From the NCBI GenBank assembly GCA_016721735.1, contig JADKHM010000002.1:1-64000 (forward strand): a stretch of DNA of 64,000 nucleotides, given 5' to 3'. The stretch comes from Flavobacterium sp. (GTDB lineage: Bacteria; Bacteroidota; Bacteroidia; Flavobacteriales; Flavobacteriaceae). Under the pieces are notes generated by a model. The model was not told the DNA's origin. It did not search any database and saw only the letters and a list, made by a program, of their open reading frames with translations. Position numbers and translations under genes: made by a program. Shown here piece after piece: positions 43,671 to 56,182 of this stretch (positions are counted from its first letter, which is position 1; each line of letters opens with the position of its first letter).

Positions 43671-46600
43671 ATGAAAATTATTTCCCTCAAATTGAAAATA
43701 AGAACAATCCTCCTATTCTTTGTGATATGTCACGGAATAATCGCACAAAACAGAACAGACCATCCGTCAAATAATTTCGAAAATCACAAAAGAGCCACAA
43801 AGGAGCTCAACAACAGTAAAACAGGTGTGAATCTTTTATTACCTCCTGTAATTACAGGTAATTTTAGTATATGTCAGCCTGGTCCCACAACTACCCAATT
43901 GACTGCCACTTTACCTCCAGCTGCCGGAAACCCGTGGGTGTCCTCAAATCCTGCTGTTGCTACAATTGACGCTGCCGGACTGGTTACACAAGTTTCCTTT
44001 GGCGCAACTACAATAACGTATACCGATAGTTTAGGAAATACGTATTCCGAAAATGTCTACGTGAGTACATTTCCAACGATTGCTACGCCTAATGGCACGT
44101 CAACGTGCGCGGGCGGTACACTACAAATAGATGGTTCGTTATTTCCAAATGCTCTAACACCATGGATTTCATTAACGCCTGCCATCGCATCTGTTGACAA
44201 TGTTGGGCTGATTACTGGTAATTCTGGAGGAATCGCGACCATCCAATATATGAATTTAGGTGGATGTACAACAACTACAGCCATTACAATCAATCCGCTA
44301 TTGATTCCCAATGTTACTTGTGGTGCAACCACAACCAGTCAAATTACATTCAATTGGTCGGCCGTCGCTGGAGCAACAACCTATGTTAGAAGTTATCAAA
44401 TAGGAGCTGGCCCATTCCAATCAGCAGGATCAAGTAATGCAGTATCATATACCTTAACTGGATTATTGCCAAGTTCAACCATTACCTTTTATGTTGCACC
44501 TTCAGGAGCTGTAGGTTCTTGCTTTCAAGTTGGACAAGTGACTTGCTCAACACTTCCTTGCAACGCTGCTACAACCCCGCTAACTCCAACAATTGGCGTA
44601 ATTACCCCTCCATCTTGTGTACTCGCAACTGGATCAGTCGCGATTTCAGGTTTACCTGCTGGAAATTGGACGCTAAATCAAACCGGAACTGCTGCTAATT
44701 CGATTGCAGGCAATACAGCATCAACTACTGTTTCAGGGCTCGCTACCGGAAATTATACTTTCACAGTTACTAATGATTTAGGCTGTACCTCCGTTGCAAC
44801 TGCCAATGTAAATATTCCTGCTCAACCACCCACTCCTGCTGCTCCGATTTCAACTGGAGACATTACCCAGTGTCAGCAATTACCAATTCAAACTCTTGAT
44901 GCTAACAATGCTATTACTCCTATTGTTGGACAAACCCTTTCTTGGTATACTCTTGCCGTTGGTGGCGTATTGGTTCCTAGTCCAACGCTAAATGCAGTTG
45001 GAACAATAACCTATTACGCCCAAGCCAATGACGGAACTTGCGATTCAACTACTAGAACTTCAGTCAAATTAACCATCACAGGTGCTCCGGCTGCTCCGAT
45101 TTCAACTGGAGATATTACACAATGTGAACAGTTTCCAATTCAAACTCTTGATGCGAATAATGCTATTACTCCTATTGTTGGACAAACCGTTTCGTGGTAC
45201 ACGCTTGCCGTTGGTGGCGTATTGGTTCCTAGTCCAACGCTAAATGCTGTTGGAACTGCAACCTATTACGCGCAAGCCAATGACGGAACTTGCGATTCGA
45301 CTACAAGAACTTCTGTTAAATTAACCATTACAGGTGCTCCGGCTGCTCCGATTTCAACTGGAGATATTACACAATGTGAACAGCTTCCTATTCAAACGCT
45401 TGATGCGAATAATGCCATTACCGTACTTCCTGGACAAACTATTTCTTGGCACACACTTGCAGTTGGTGGCGTATTGGTTCCTAGCCCAACGCTAAATACT
45501 GTTGGAACGGTAACCTATTACGCGCAGGCTTTCGATGGAACTTGTAATTCTTTGACTAGAACTTCAGTAAAACTGACGATCACAGGTGCTCCGGCGGCTC
45601 CGATTTCAACTGGAGATATTACACAATGTGAACAGCTTCCTATTCAAACTCTTGATGCGAATAACGCCATAACCGTACTTCCTGGACAAACTATTTCTTG
45701 GTACACCCTTGCCGTTGGTGGCGTATTGGTTCCTAGTCCAACGCTAAATGCAGTTGGAACTGTAACCTATTACGCACAAGCCAATGACGGAACTTGCGAC
45801 TCAACTACTAGAACTTCGGTAAAATTGACCATCACTGGTGCTCCGGCCGCTCCGATTTCAACTGGAGATATTACCCAGTGTGAGCAACTTCCAATTCAAA
45901 CACTTGATGCGAATAATGCCATAACCGTACTTCCTGGACAAACTATTTCTTGGTATACGCTTGCAGTTGGTGGCGTATTGGTTCCTAGTCCAACATTAAA
46001 TACTGTCGGAACAATCACCTATTACGCACAAGCCAATGACGGAACTTGCGAGTCAACTACTAGAACTTCTGTAAAATTAACCATCACTGGTGCTCCGGCT
46101 GCGCCGATTTCAACTGGAGATATTACACAATGTGAGCAGCTTCCAATTCAAACTTTGGATGCAAATAATGCTATAACAGTAATTCCTGGGCAAACCATTT
46201 CGTGGTATACGCTTGCTGTTGGTGGCGTATTGGTTGCTAGTCCAACACTAAATGCTGTTGGGACAATCACCTATTACGCCCAAGTCAATGACGGAACTTG
46301 CGATTCGACTACTAGAACTTCAGTCAAATTAACCATCACTGGAACACCCGCAGCTCCTATTTCAACTGGTGATATTACTCAGTGTGAGCAACTTCCAATT
46401 CAAACTCTTGATGCGAATAATGCTATTACTGTAATTCCTGGACAAACTATCTCTTGGTATACTCGCTGTTGGCGGAAGTCTCGTTGCTAGCCCAACGCTA
46501 AACACAGTCGGAACGATTACTTACTTTGCGCAAGCCAATGACGGAACTTGTAATTCTTTAACTAGAACTTCGGTAAAATTGACCATCACTGGTGCTCCGG

Positions 46601-49600
46601 CTGCTCCGATTTCAACTGGAGATATTACCCAGTGTGAGCAGCTTCCAATTCAAACTCTTGATGCTAACAATGCCATTACCGTAATCCCTGGGCAAACCAT
46701 TTCTTGGTATACTCTTGCTGTTGGTGGCTTATTGGTTCCTAGTCCAACGCTGAATACTGTCGGAACAATCACCTATTACGCCCAAGCCAATGACGGAACT
46801 TGCGATTCGACTACTAGAACTTCAGTCAAATTAACCATCACAGGTGCTCCTGCCGCTCCGATTTCAACTGGAGATATTACACAATGTGAACAGCTTCCTA
46901 TTCAAACTCTTGATGCGAATAACGCCATAACCGTACTTCCTGGACAAACTATTTCTTGGTACACCCTTGCCGTTGGTGGCGTATTGGTTCCTAGTCCAAC
47001 GCTAAATGCAGTTGGAACCGTAACCTATTACGCACAAGCCAATGACGGAACTTGCGACTCAACTACTAGAACTTCAGTTAAATTAACCATCACAGGTGCA
47101 CCAGCGCCTCCGATTTCAACTGGAGATATTACCCAGTGTGAGCAATTACCAATTCAAACTCTTGATGCTAACAATGCTATTACTCCTATTGTTGGACAAA
47201 CTATTTCTTGGTACACGCTTGCCGTTGGTGGCGTATTGGTTCCTAGTCCAACGCTGAATACTGTCGGAACAATCACCTACTATGCACAAGCCAATGACGG
47301 AACTTGCGAGTCAACTACTAGAACTTCTGTAAAATTAACCATCACTGGCGCTCCGGCTGCGCCGATTTCAACTGGAGATATTACTCAATGTGAGCAGCTT
47401 CCAATTCAAACTTTGGATGCAAATAATGCTATAACAGTAATTCCTGGGCAAACCATTTCGTGGTATACGCTTCCTGTTGGTGGCGTATTGGTTGCTAGTC
47501 CAACACTAAATGCAGTTGGAACCGTAACCTATTACGCACAAGTCAATGACGGAACTTGCGATTCGACTACTAGAACTTCAGTCAAATTAACCATCACTGG
47601 AACACCCGCAGCTCCTATTTCAACTGGTGATATTACTCAGTGTGAGCAACTTCCAATTCAAACTCTTGATGCGAATAATGCAATAACCGTAATTCCTGGA
47701 CAGACCATTTCTTGGTATACCCTCGCAGTTGGTGGCGTATTGGTTCCTAGCCCAACGCTAAACACAGTCGGAACGATTACTTACTTTGCGCAAGCCAATG
47801 ACGGAACTTGTAATTCTTTAACTAGAACGTCTGTAAAATTGACCATCACTGGTGCGCCGGCTGCTCCGATTTCAACTGGTGATATTACCCAGTGTGAGCA
47901 GCTTCCAATTCAAACTCTTGATGCTAACAATGCCATTACCGTAATCCCTGGGCAAACCATTTCTTGGTATACTCTTGCCGTTGGTGGCGTATTGGTTCCT
48001 AGTCCAACGCTGAATACTGTCGGAACAATCACCTATTACGCCCAAGCCAATGACGGAACTTGCGATTCAACTACAAGAACTTCAGTCAAATTAACCATCA
48101 CAGGTGCTCCGGCGGCTCCGATTTCAACTGGAGATATTACACAATGTGAACAGCTTCCTATTCAAACTCTTGATGCGAATAACGCCATAACCGTACTTCC
48201 TGGACAAACTATTTCTTGGTACACCCTTGCCGTTGGTGGCGTATTGGTTCCTAGTCCAACGCTAAATGCAGTTGGAACCGTAACCTATTACGCACAAGCC
48301 AATGACGGAACTTGCGATTCTTTGACTAGAACTTCGGTAAAATTGACCATCACTGGTGCTCCGGCTGCTCCGATTTCAACTGGAGATATAACCCAGTGTG
48401 AGCAATTACCAATTCAAACTCTTGATGCTAACAATGCTATTACTCCTGTTGTTGGACAAACTATTTCTTGGTACACGCTTGCCATTGGTGGCGTATTGGT
48501 TCCTAGTCCAACGCTAAACGCAGTCGGAACAATCACCTATTACGCACAAGCCAATGACGGAACTTGCGAGTCAACTACTAGAACTTCTGTAAAATTAACC
48601 ATCACTGGCGCTCCGGCTGCGCCGATTTCAACTGGAGATATTACTCAATGTGAACAGCTTCCAATTCAAACTTTGGATGCAAATAATGCTATAACAGTAA
48701 TTCCTGGGCAAACCATTTCGTGGTATACGCTTGCAGTTGGTGGCGTATTGGTTCCTAGTCCAACACTAAATGCAGTTGGAACCGTAACCTATTACGCCCA
48801 AGTCAATGACGGAACTTGCGATTCGACTACTAGAACTTCAGTCAAATTAACCATCACTGGAACACCCGCAGCTCCTATTTCAACTGGTGATATTACTCAG
48901 TGTGAGCAACTTCCAATTCAAACTCTTGATGCGAATAACGCCATAACCGTACTTCCTGGACAGACCATTTCTTGGTATACCCTCGCAGTTGGTGGCGTAT
49001 TGGTTCCTAGTCCAACACTGAATACTGTCGGAACAATCACCTATTACGCGCAAGCCAATGACGGAACTTGTAATTCTTTGACTAGAACTTCGGTAAAATT
49101 GACCATCACTGGTGCTCCGGCTGCTCCGATTTCAACTGGAGATATTACCCAGTGTGAGCAGCTTCCAATTCAAACTCTTGATGCTAACAATGCCATTACC
49201 GTAATCCCTGGGCAAACCATTTCTTGGTATACTCTTGCCGTTGGTGGCGTATTGGTTCCTAGTCCAACGCTAAACGCAGTTGGAACCGTAACCTATTACG
49301 CCCAAGCCAATGACGGAACTTGCGATTCAACTACAAGAACTTCAGTCAAATTAACCATCACAGGTGCTCCTGCTGCTCCGATTTCAACTGGAGATATTAC
49401 ACAATGTGAACAGCTTCCTATTCAAACTCTTGATGCGAATAACGCCATAACCGTACTTCCTGGACAAACTATTTCTTGGTACACCTTGCCGTTGGTGGCG
49501 TATTGGTTCCTAGTCCAACGCTAAATGCAGTTGGAACCGTAACCTATTACGCACAAGCCAATGACGGAACTTGCGATTCTTTGACTAGAACTTCGGTAAA

Positions 49601-52600
49601 ATTGACCATCACAGGTGCTCCGGCGCCTCCGATTTCAACTGGAGATATAACCCAGTGTGAGCAATTACCAATTCAAACTCTTGATGCTAACAATGCTATT
49701 ACTCCTGTTGTTGGACAAACTATTTCTTGGTACACGCTTGCAGTTGGTGGCGTATTGGTTCCTAGTCCAACGCTGAATACTGTCGGAACAATCACCTATT
49801 ACGCACAAGCCAATGACGGAACTTGCGAGTCAACTAATAGAACTTCAGTCAAATTAACCATCACTGGCGCTCCAGCAGCTCCGATTTCAACTGGTGATAT
49901 TACCCAGTGTGAACAGTTTCCAATTCAAACTTTGGATGCAAATAATGCTATAACAGTAATTCCTGGGCAAACCATTTCGTGGTATACGCTTGCTGTTGGT
50001 GGCGTATTGGTTGCTACTCCAACGCTAAACGCAGTCGGAACAATCACCTATTATGCACAAGCCAATGACGGAACTTGCGATTCGACTACTAGAACTTCAG
50101 TCAAATTAACCATCACAGGTGCACCTGCCGCTCCGATTTCAACTGGAGATATTACACAATGTGAACAGCTTCCTATTCAAACTCTTGATGCGAATAACGC
50201 CATAACCGTACTTCCTGGACAAACTATTTCTTGGTATACTCTTGCTGTTGGCGGAAGTCTCGTTGCTAGTCCAACGCTAAATGCAGTTGGAACTGTAACC
50301 TATTACGCACAAGCCAATGACGGAACTTGTAATTCTTTGACTAGAACGTCTGTAAAATTGACCATCACTGGTGCTCCGGCTGCTCCGATTTCAACTGGAG
50401 ATATTACCCAGTGTGAGCAACTTCCAATTCAAACTCTTGATGCTAACAATGCCATTACCGTAATCCCTGGGCAAACCATTTCTTGGTATACGCTTGCTGT
50501 TGGTGGTGTATTGGTTCCTAGTCCAACACTGAATACTGTCGGAACAATCACCTATTACGCCCAAGCCAATGACGGAACTTGCGAGTCAACTACTAGAACT
50601 TCAGTTAAATTAACCATCACAGGTGCTCCTGCCGCTCCGATTTCAACTGGAGATATTACACAATGTGAACAGCTTCCAATTCAAACTCTTGATGCGAATA
50701 ACGCCATAACCGTACTTCCTGGACAAACTATTTCTTGGTACACCCTTGCCGTTGGTGGCGTATTGGTTCCTAGTCCAACGCTAAATGCAGTTGGAACTGT
50801 AACCTATTACGCACAAGCCAATGACGGAACTTGCGATTCTTTGACTAGAACTTCGGTAAAATTGACCATCACAGGTGCTCCTGCCGCTCCGATTTCAACT
50901 GGAGATATAACCCAGTGTGAGCAATTACCAATTCAAACTCTTGATGCTAACAATGCCATAACCGTACTTCCTGGACAAACTATTTCTTGGTATACGCTTG
51001 CCGTTGGTGGCGTATTGGTTCCTAGTCCAACGCTAAACGCAGTCGGAACAATCACCTATTACGCACAAGCCAATGACGGAACTTGCGAGTCAACTACTAG
51101 AACTTCTGTAAAATTAACCATCACTGGTGCTCCGGCTGCTCCGATTTCAACTGGAGATATTACCCAGTGTGAACAGCTTCCAATTCAAACTTTAGATGCA
51201 AATAATGCTATAACCGTAATTCCTGGGCAAACCATTTCGTGGTATACGCTTGCAGTTGGTGGCGTATTGGTTCCTAGTCCAACACTGAATACTGTCGGAA
51301 CAATCACCTATTACGCCCAAGCCAATGACGGAACTTGCGATTCGACTACTAGAACTTCAGTAAAATTAACCATCACAGGTGCACCAGCTGCTCCGATTTC
51401 AACTGGTGATATAACCCAGTGTGAGCAAATTATCATTCAAACGCTCGATGCGAATAATGCGATAACCGTTCTATCTGGTCAAACAATTTCTTGGTATGAT
51501 CAACTTACGGGAGGAAACTTGGTAACAGCACCTACACTAAATTCTACTGGTTCAATTACATATTATGCTGAGACCAAGGTTGGAAATTGCCTTTCCCTCA
51601 CAAGAACTAGAGTAATTCTAACCATTAATGGAGCACCTGCTCCACCTGTTTCGGGCGGTGATATTTTTCAATGTGAACAAAATCCTTTACAAACCATTAC
51701 AGCGACCGCAACTGTCCCTGCCGGACTAAACGTAATCTGGTATGATTCACCAACTGCTGGAACCGTTGTTCCTATTCCAAGTATAAATACCGCGATATCA
51801 ATCGTCTATTTTGCAGAAGCCTTTAACGGAACTTGCCCATCACTGACCAGAACACCAGTTATTCTAACTATAAATGAATTGCCTGCCGATCCTGCTATAG
51901 GTTTACTTACGCAACCAGATTGTTCTACCGCAACAGGTTCTATTACCATTTTCCCAGTTCCTGCTGGAATTACCTATAGTTTTGACAATGGTCCTTTCAC
52001 AACAACAACGTTCTACGGTCTACTTCCTAGCGGCACGTCACACACTTTAGTCGCAAAAAATACGGGCGGATGTTTATCTCAGACGATTACTGTCAATATC
52101 ATACCTCAACCAACCACACCTGGAGCACCAATATTAGTTGTTACGCAACCTACTTGCAACGTACCGACAGGTGAAATTACTATAACATCAGTTCTAGGGG
52201 AAACCTATAGTTTCGATGGCGGCCCATTCACAAACCAATTGGTATATACTGGGTTGCTTGCCGCTTCTACCCATACCGTTAAAGCCAAGAACAGCAGCGG
52301 CTGTTTTTCTGCAACGTCTAGTGCGACTTTAAATATTCAACCTTTGATACCGGCTGCTCCTACACTTACGCCTATTCAACCAACATGTACTGAACCAACC
52401 GGAACAGTTCAAATATCAAATGTCCTCGGACAAACGTATAGCTTTGATGGCAGTCCATATTCTACAACCCTAAACTATCCAGGATTAGCAGGCGGTTCCA
52501 CACATACCGTTATTGCCAAAAATGGCTCAGGATGTAATTCGGCTCCAAGCACAATTACACTAAATATTCAACCACCAACGCCAAGTACCCCAGCATTTTT

Positions 52601-53543
52601 TGCAGCGCAACCAAATTGTACTGACGCTCTAGGTGAAATTACAATACTTAATGTAGGGCTCGAAACCTACAGTTTTGATGGCGGTCCATACACCACAAAC
52701 TTAATCTATCCGAATCTGCAACCCGGAACGTATACGATTACGGCAACCAATAGTTTTACATGTATTTCACCCGTGGCCACCGTGACCATTAATCCGCAAC
52801 CCATAACACTAACTCCTGCCATTGTAGACGGCGTTATTTGTACCGACCAAACAACCGGAATTCCTTTTAGAACACATATTCTAGATACAGGTTTGAATCC
52901 AGCTACACATAGTTTTGTTTGGACGCTTGACGGAATTGTCATCGCGCCAACAGGTAGTTCTATCGACGTAAGTGTGCCTGGCGTTTATACCGTCGTGGCA
53001 ACCAATATCACGACAGGTTGCGATTCTCCAGTAGCAACGGCAACCGTAACTACTTCTTTCCCTGGACTTGGAATTGCAACGCAAGTGGTCAATCAATTTA
53101 GTAATGAAGCGGGAATAATAGTCAATGTTTCTAACGGAACCGGACCATTTACGTACCAATTAGATAACGGTCCTGTACAAGAAAGCAACGTATTCTCACC
53201 GGCTCTTCCTGGTTCACATGTTCTCTACGTAAAAGATGTCAACGGCTGCACTGATTTGACCACTGAAGTAACCGTTTTGGGTTATATGAATTTCTTCACA
53301 CCTAATAACGACAACTACAATGATACATGGAACGTCATAGGATTAGAAAACCAACCGGGCACCCTAATTCACATTTATGACCGTTATGGCAAATATATCA
53401 AACAGGTTAGCGCCAACGGAAAAGGTTGGGACGGAACCTTAAACGGTCAACCTCTGCCTTCAACCGACTATTGGTTTACGGTTGAATATACTGAAAATGG
53501 ACAATCCAAAGAATTTAAAAGCCACTTTTCTCTAGTGCGATAA
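43671..53543 (+). CDS. Giant repeat surface protein (about 3290 aa) with T9SS type B sorting domain, two frameshifts
   Basis: Three open frames (43671-46490, 46579-49524, 49476-53543) are one gene. The net loss is three bases: two near 46468 (tatactc-gctgtt) and one C near 49485. The signal peptide is in residues 7-28 (IRTILLFFVICHGIIAQ). A leading BIG2-like/Ig region (LTATLPPAAGNPWVSS) precedes 26 nearly identical 84-aa units (Ig-like/PKD-like, each with two Cys: TQCEQ and GTCDS). Two diverged units and several PKD/SprB-like domains (YSFDGGPFTTTT, GGCLSQT) follow. The last 90 residues are a gliding-motility-associated type B sorting domain (FFTPNNDNYNDTWNV, IYDRYGKYIKQ, GWDGTLNGQPLPSTDYWF). 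It is predicted to be an adhesin or a filamentous surface protein exported through T9SS. Confidence 0.85.
44849..51650 (+). repeat. Tandem array of 252-bp coding repeats (26 near-identical plus 1-2 diverged)
   Basis: The landmark TTCAACTGGAGA recurs every 252 bp from 44849 to 51398 (26 steps after correcting three lost bases). Neighbouring units differ by only a few percent. A higher-order period of 1260 bp (five units) is superimposed: unit variants GTPAAPIS (46361, 47619, 48879) and GTCNSL (46549, 47809, 49069, 50328) recur with that spacing. This shows recent unequal recombination. Confidence 0.95.
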
Positions 53544-53631
53544 ATAAATTTGGCGTTTTCAATAAAGTAAAACTAGGAATTTAATTGCGAGTGATTTCCA
53601 CAAAAAACAAATCAACTTTCATTTAAATTCC

Positions 53632-53639
53632 TATTTTTG
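53632..53639 (+). promoter_or_regulatory. Bacteroidetes-type -7 box (TATTTTTG) before udk
   Basis: TATTTTTG matches TAnnTTTG and lies 29 bp upstream of the udk ATG. No TTG is found at the -33 position. Confidence 0.45.
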
Positions 53640-53667
53640 TTTTCGAAAACACTAACTCAACTACCCT

Positions 53668-54276
53668 ATGTTAATTATCGGAATTGCTGGCGGAACTGGA
53701 AGCGGAAAAACAACCGTCGTACATCAAATTATGAACGAATTGCCAGAGACAGAAGTCGGCATTATTTCGCAAGATTCGTACTATAAAGACAATTCCAATT
53801 TGAGTTTTGACGAAAGAGCACTCATCAATTTTGATCATCCTCGCGCCATCGATTTCGACCTTTTGGTAAAACACCTCGAAGAATTAAAAGCCGGAAACAA
53901 CATCGATCAACCTGTCTACTCGTTCGTAACGCACAACAGAACCGACGACACCATCTATACACACCCGCGCAAAGTGATGATTGTCGAAGGAATTTTGATC
54001 CTCGCCCATCCTGAACTCCGTGAACTTTTTGATGTTAAAATATTTGTACATGCGGATTCTGATGAACGATTAATCCGTCGACTCAAACGCGATATCGCAG
54101 AACGTGGCCGCGACATGGATGAAGTGCTCAACCGATACCAAACCACACTCAAACCCATGCACCAACAATTTATCGAGCCGACCAAAGCCTTCGCCGACAT
54201 CATCATTCCAAACGACAAATACAACACCGTAGCCATCGATGTGGTTCGCGCGGTAATAAATCAAAGATTATCCTAA
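53668..54276 (+). CDS. udk: Uridine kinase
   Basis: The 202-aa P-loop kinase phosphorylates uridine and cytidine in pyrimidine salvage. Walker A is at residues 8-16 (GGTGSGKTT), IISQDSYYKDNSN is the substrate loop, INFDHPRAIDFDLL is a family signature, and ERGRDMDEVLNRYQTTLKPMH is the lid. No anomalies were found. A TATTTTTG -7 box lies 29 bp upstream. It is followed by a hairpin-rich gap and divIC. Confidence 0.95.
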   Translation: MLIIGIAGGTGSGKTTVVHQIMNELPETEVGIISQDSYYKDNSNLSFDERALINFDHPRAIDFDLLVKHLEELKAGNNIDQPVYSFVTHNRTDDTIYTHPRKVMIVEGILILAHPELRELFDVKIFVHADSDERLIRRLKRDIAERGRDMDEVLNRYQTTLKPMHQQFIEPTKAFADIIIPNDKYNTVAIDVVRAVINQRLS

Positions 54277-54302
54277 AAAAATCGTACATTTACGTTGCTT
54301 TT

Positions 54303-54408
54303 TTAGGAGCTAATCCCGCTATACGTTGCAATCTTTTGCGCCACACGAGCGGAGCGAACTGACGAAGTAAACTCCGGCACAAAAGGATTTACACTGCTAT
54401 CGGGGCTA
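54303..54408. repeat. Long imperfect hairpin (REP-like element) between udk and divIC
   Basis: The left arm AGCTAATCCCGCTATACGTTG with ATCTTTTGCGCC pairs imperfectly with the right arm GGCACAAAAGGAT with CTATCGGGGCTA. The inner part is GC-rich (CGAGCGGAGCGAACTGACG). The order AGGAGCT...CCCGCTAT...ATCTTTT...AAAAGGAT...ATCGGGGCTA is one I recall between genes in many Flavobacterium genomes. A possibly related element may lie at about 34486-34560 (CTGTTTTCCCTATACAGCTATAG). Role unknown. Confidence 0.5.
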
Positions 54409-54424
54409 ATACATTCAGAATACA

Positions 54425-54745
54425 ATGGAACAATCGTATAAAGACAAACCTTGGTTCAAATTCATCAGCAACAAATACGTTTGGGTTTTGCTGTTTTTTT
54501 GCACTTGGATGCTATTTCTTGACAATTACTCCTACTTCGACCATCGCGTGCTAAACCAAGAAATTGAGGAACTCGAAACCAACAAAAAATACTACCAAGA
54601 CGAAATCAAAAAAGATCAGGAAAACATCAAACTTCTGAAAAATCCAGATCAAATTGAAAAATTCGCTCGTGAAAAATACTATATGAAACGCGATAGTGAA
54701 GACATTTACATCGTAGAATACGAAGGCGACACCGTTAAAAAGTAG
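54425..54745 (+). CDS. divIC: DivIC/FtsB-type septum formation initiator
   Basis: The 106-aa cell-division protein has one membrane helix (YVWVLLFFCTWMLFLDNYSYFD) followed by a coiled coil (EIEELETNKKYYQDEIKKDQ) and the family end NPDQIEKFAREKYYMKRDSE. DivIC/FtsB is part of the FtsQLB complex of the divisome. It is followed by methylmalonyl-CoA mutase genes (53-bp gap), a common flavobacterial order. Confidence 0.9.
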   Translation: MEQSYKDKPWFKFISNKYVWVLLFFCTWMLFLDNYSYFDHRVLNQEIEELETNKKYYQDEIKKDQENIKLLKNPDQIEKFAREKYYMKRDSEDIYIVEYEGDTVKK

Positions 54746-54798
54746 TAGAAGAAAGAGTCAAGAAGCAAGACAAAATCCAGAACCTAAAACCTAGCATC

Positions 54799-56157
54799 AT
54801 GAAATTATTCAACGAATTCGAACCTGTTTCCTCCAAACAATGGAAACAACAAATTCAATTTGAATTGAAAGGTGCCGATTATAACGACACTTTGGTTTGG
54901 AAATCTCCTGAAGATATTCAAGTTCGACCGTTTTACCATTTTGATGAATCCACCGTGACAAACGTCACCACAAAGGCAAGTCAATTTAGAATTGGTCAAT
55001 CCATTTTTGTGTTTGATTTAGATAAATCTATTGCCAATGCCTTAGACAGCATCCAACGAGGTGCCGAAAGCCTTATTTTTACGATAGAAGACGAGAAAAC
55101 AGATGTCGAGAAATTACTAAATAACCTTCCTTTAGAAAACGTCAATATTCACTTTCATTTGCAATTCCTCTCTATCGATTTCGTAACTAAAATAGAAAGA
55201 ATTGCAAAAGCTAGAAATGCCACAATCTTCTGCAACTTAGATCCAATTGGACACTTAGCTCGTGAAGGAAACTGGTTCATCAACGACATCAAAGACAACT
55301 TTGAAGTACTCAACCAACTCTCCGCAACGGTTTCTAAAAGCAGTATTATTAGCATTGATGCAAGTCTATATCAAAATGCTGGCGCCACGATGGTGCAACA
55401 ATTAGCCTATGCTTTAGCGCACGCCACAGAATATTTTAATGCCATCGAAACCATCAACCAACCTATGGTTTTTCAAGTTGCCGTAGGAAGCAATTACTTT
55501 TTTGAAATTGCAAAATTACGGGCGTTGCGTTTGTTATTTTCGGCCGTCGCTACACCATTCGGACATACTTTAGATTGCCACATTTCAGTTTCTCCAAGCA
55601 AGCGAAATAAAACCATCTACGATTACAATGTCAATATGTTGCGCACCACGTCGGAATGTATGAGCGCTATTTTTGGTGGAGCGAATACAATTTCCAATTT
55701 GCCTTACGACGTTTTATATCATAAATCCAACGAATTCGGTGAACGGATTTCCCGAAATCAACTCTTGATCTTGAAAAAGGAATGTTACTTTGATAAAGTC
55801 GACAATCCCGCTGATGGCAGCTACTACATCGAAAGTCTTACACAACAATTGGCGGAAAAAGCCCTTACCCTATTCAAAGATATCGAAGCGAACGGCGGAT
55901 TTCTAAAACAATTGAAAGACGGCACCATCAAAAGAAAAATTCAAGAAAGTGCTGACGCAGAACAAAAATCCTTTGATGAAGGAAAAGAAATTTTACTAGG
56001 CACAAATAAATATCCAAACAAAAACGATAAGATGAAACACGATTTAGAGCTGTTTCCCTTTGTCAAAATAAAACCTAGAAAAACGTTGATCACACCTATT
56101 ATCGAGAAACGTCTAGCGGAACAATCTGAACAAGAACGCCTATCCACTGAAGTATAA
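54799..56157 (+). CDS. mutA: Methylmalonyl-CoA mutase small subunit
   Basis: The beta subunit of B12-dependent methylmalonyl-CoA mutase is non-catalytic; it stabilises the large subunit in propionate/succinate metabolism. It has 452 aa and starts NEFEPVSSKQWKQQIQFELKGAD. The TIM-barrel part has YNVNMLRTTSECMSAIFGGA and NPADGSYYIESLTQQLAEKA. There is no B12-binding C-terminus, as expected for the short subunit. It is followed after 25 bp by the large subunit. Confidence 0.93.
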   Translation: MKLFNEFEPVSSKQWKQQIQFELKGADYNDTLVWKSPEDIQVRPFYHFDESTVTNVTTKASQFRIGQSIFVFDLDKSIANALDSIQRGAESLIFTIEDEKTDVEKLLNNLPLENVNIHFHLQFLSIDFVTKIERIAKARNATIFCNLDPIGHLAREGNWFINDIKDNFEVLNQLSATVSKSSIISIDASLYQNAGATMVQQLAYALAHATEYFNAIETINQPMVFQVAVGSNYFFEIAKLRALRLLFSAVATPFGHTLDCHISVSPSKRNKTIYDYNVNMLRTTSECMSAIFGGANTISNLPYDVLYHKSNEFGERISRNQLLILKKECYFDKVDNPADGSYYIESLTQQLAEKALTLFKDIEANGGFLKQLKDGTIKRKIQESADAEQKSFDEGKEILLGTNKYPNKNDKMKHDLELFPFVKIKPRKTLITPIIEKRLAEQSEQERLSTEV

Positions 56158-56182
56158 CTTTGCGGCTTAGTGCCTTTCAACC

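Noticed and set aside
44849..51650. CRISPR-like array of regular repeats
   Set aside because: The repeat unit is 252 bp without variable spacers, is translated in frame as an 84-aa Ig-like domain, and no cas genes are near.
53671..54264. Several minus-strand frames over udk
   Set aside because: Antisense shadows of an intact, well conserved uridine kinase.
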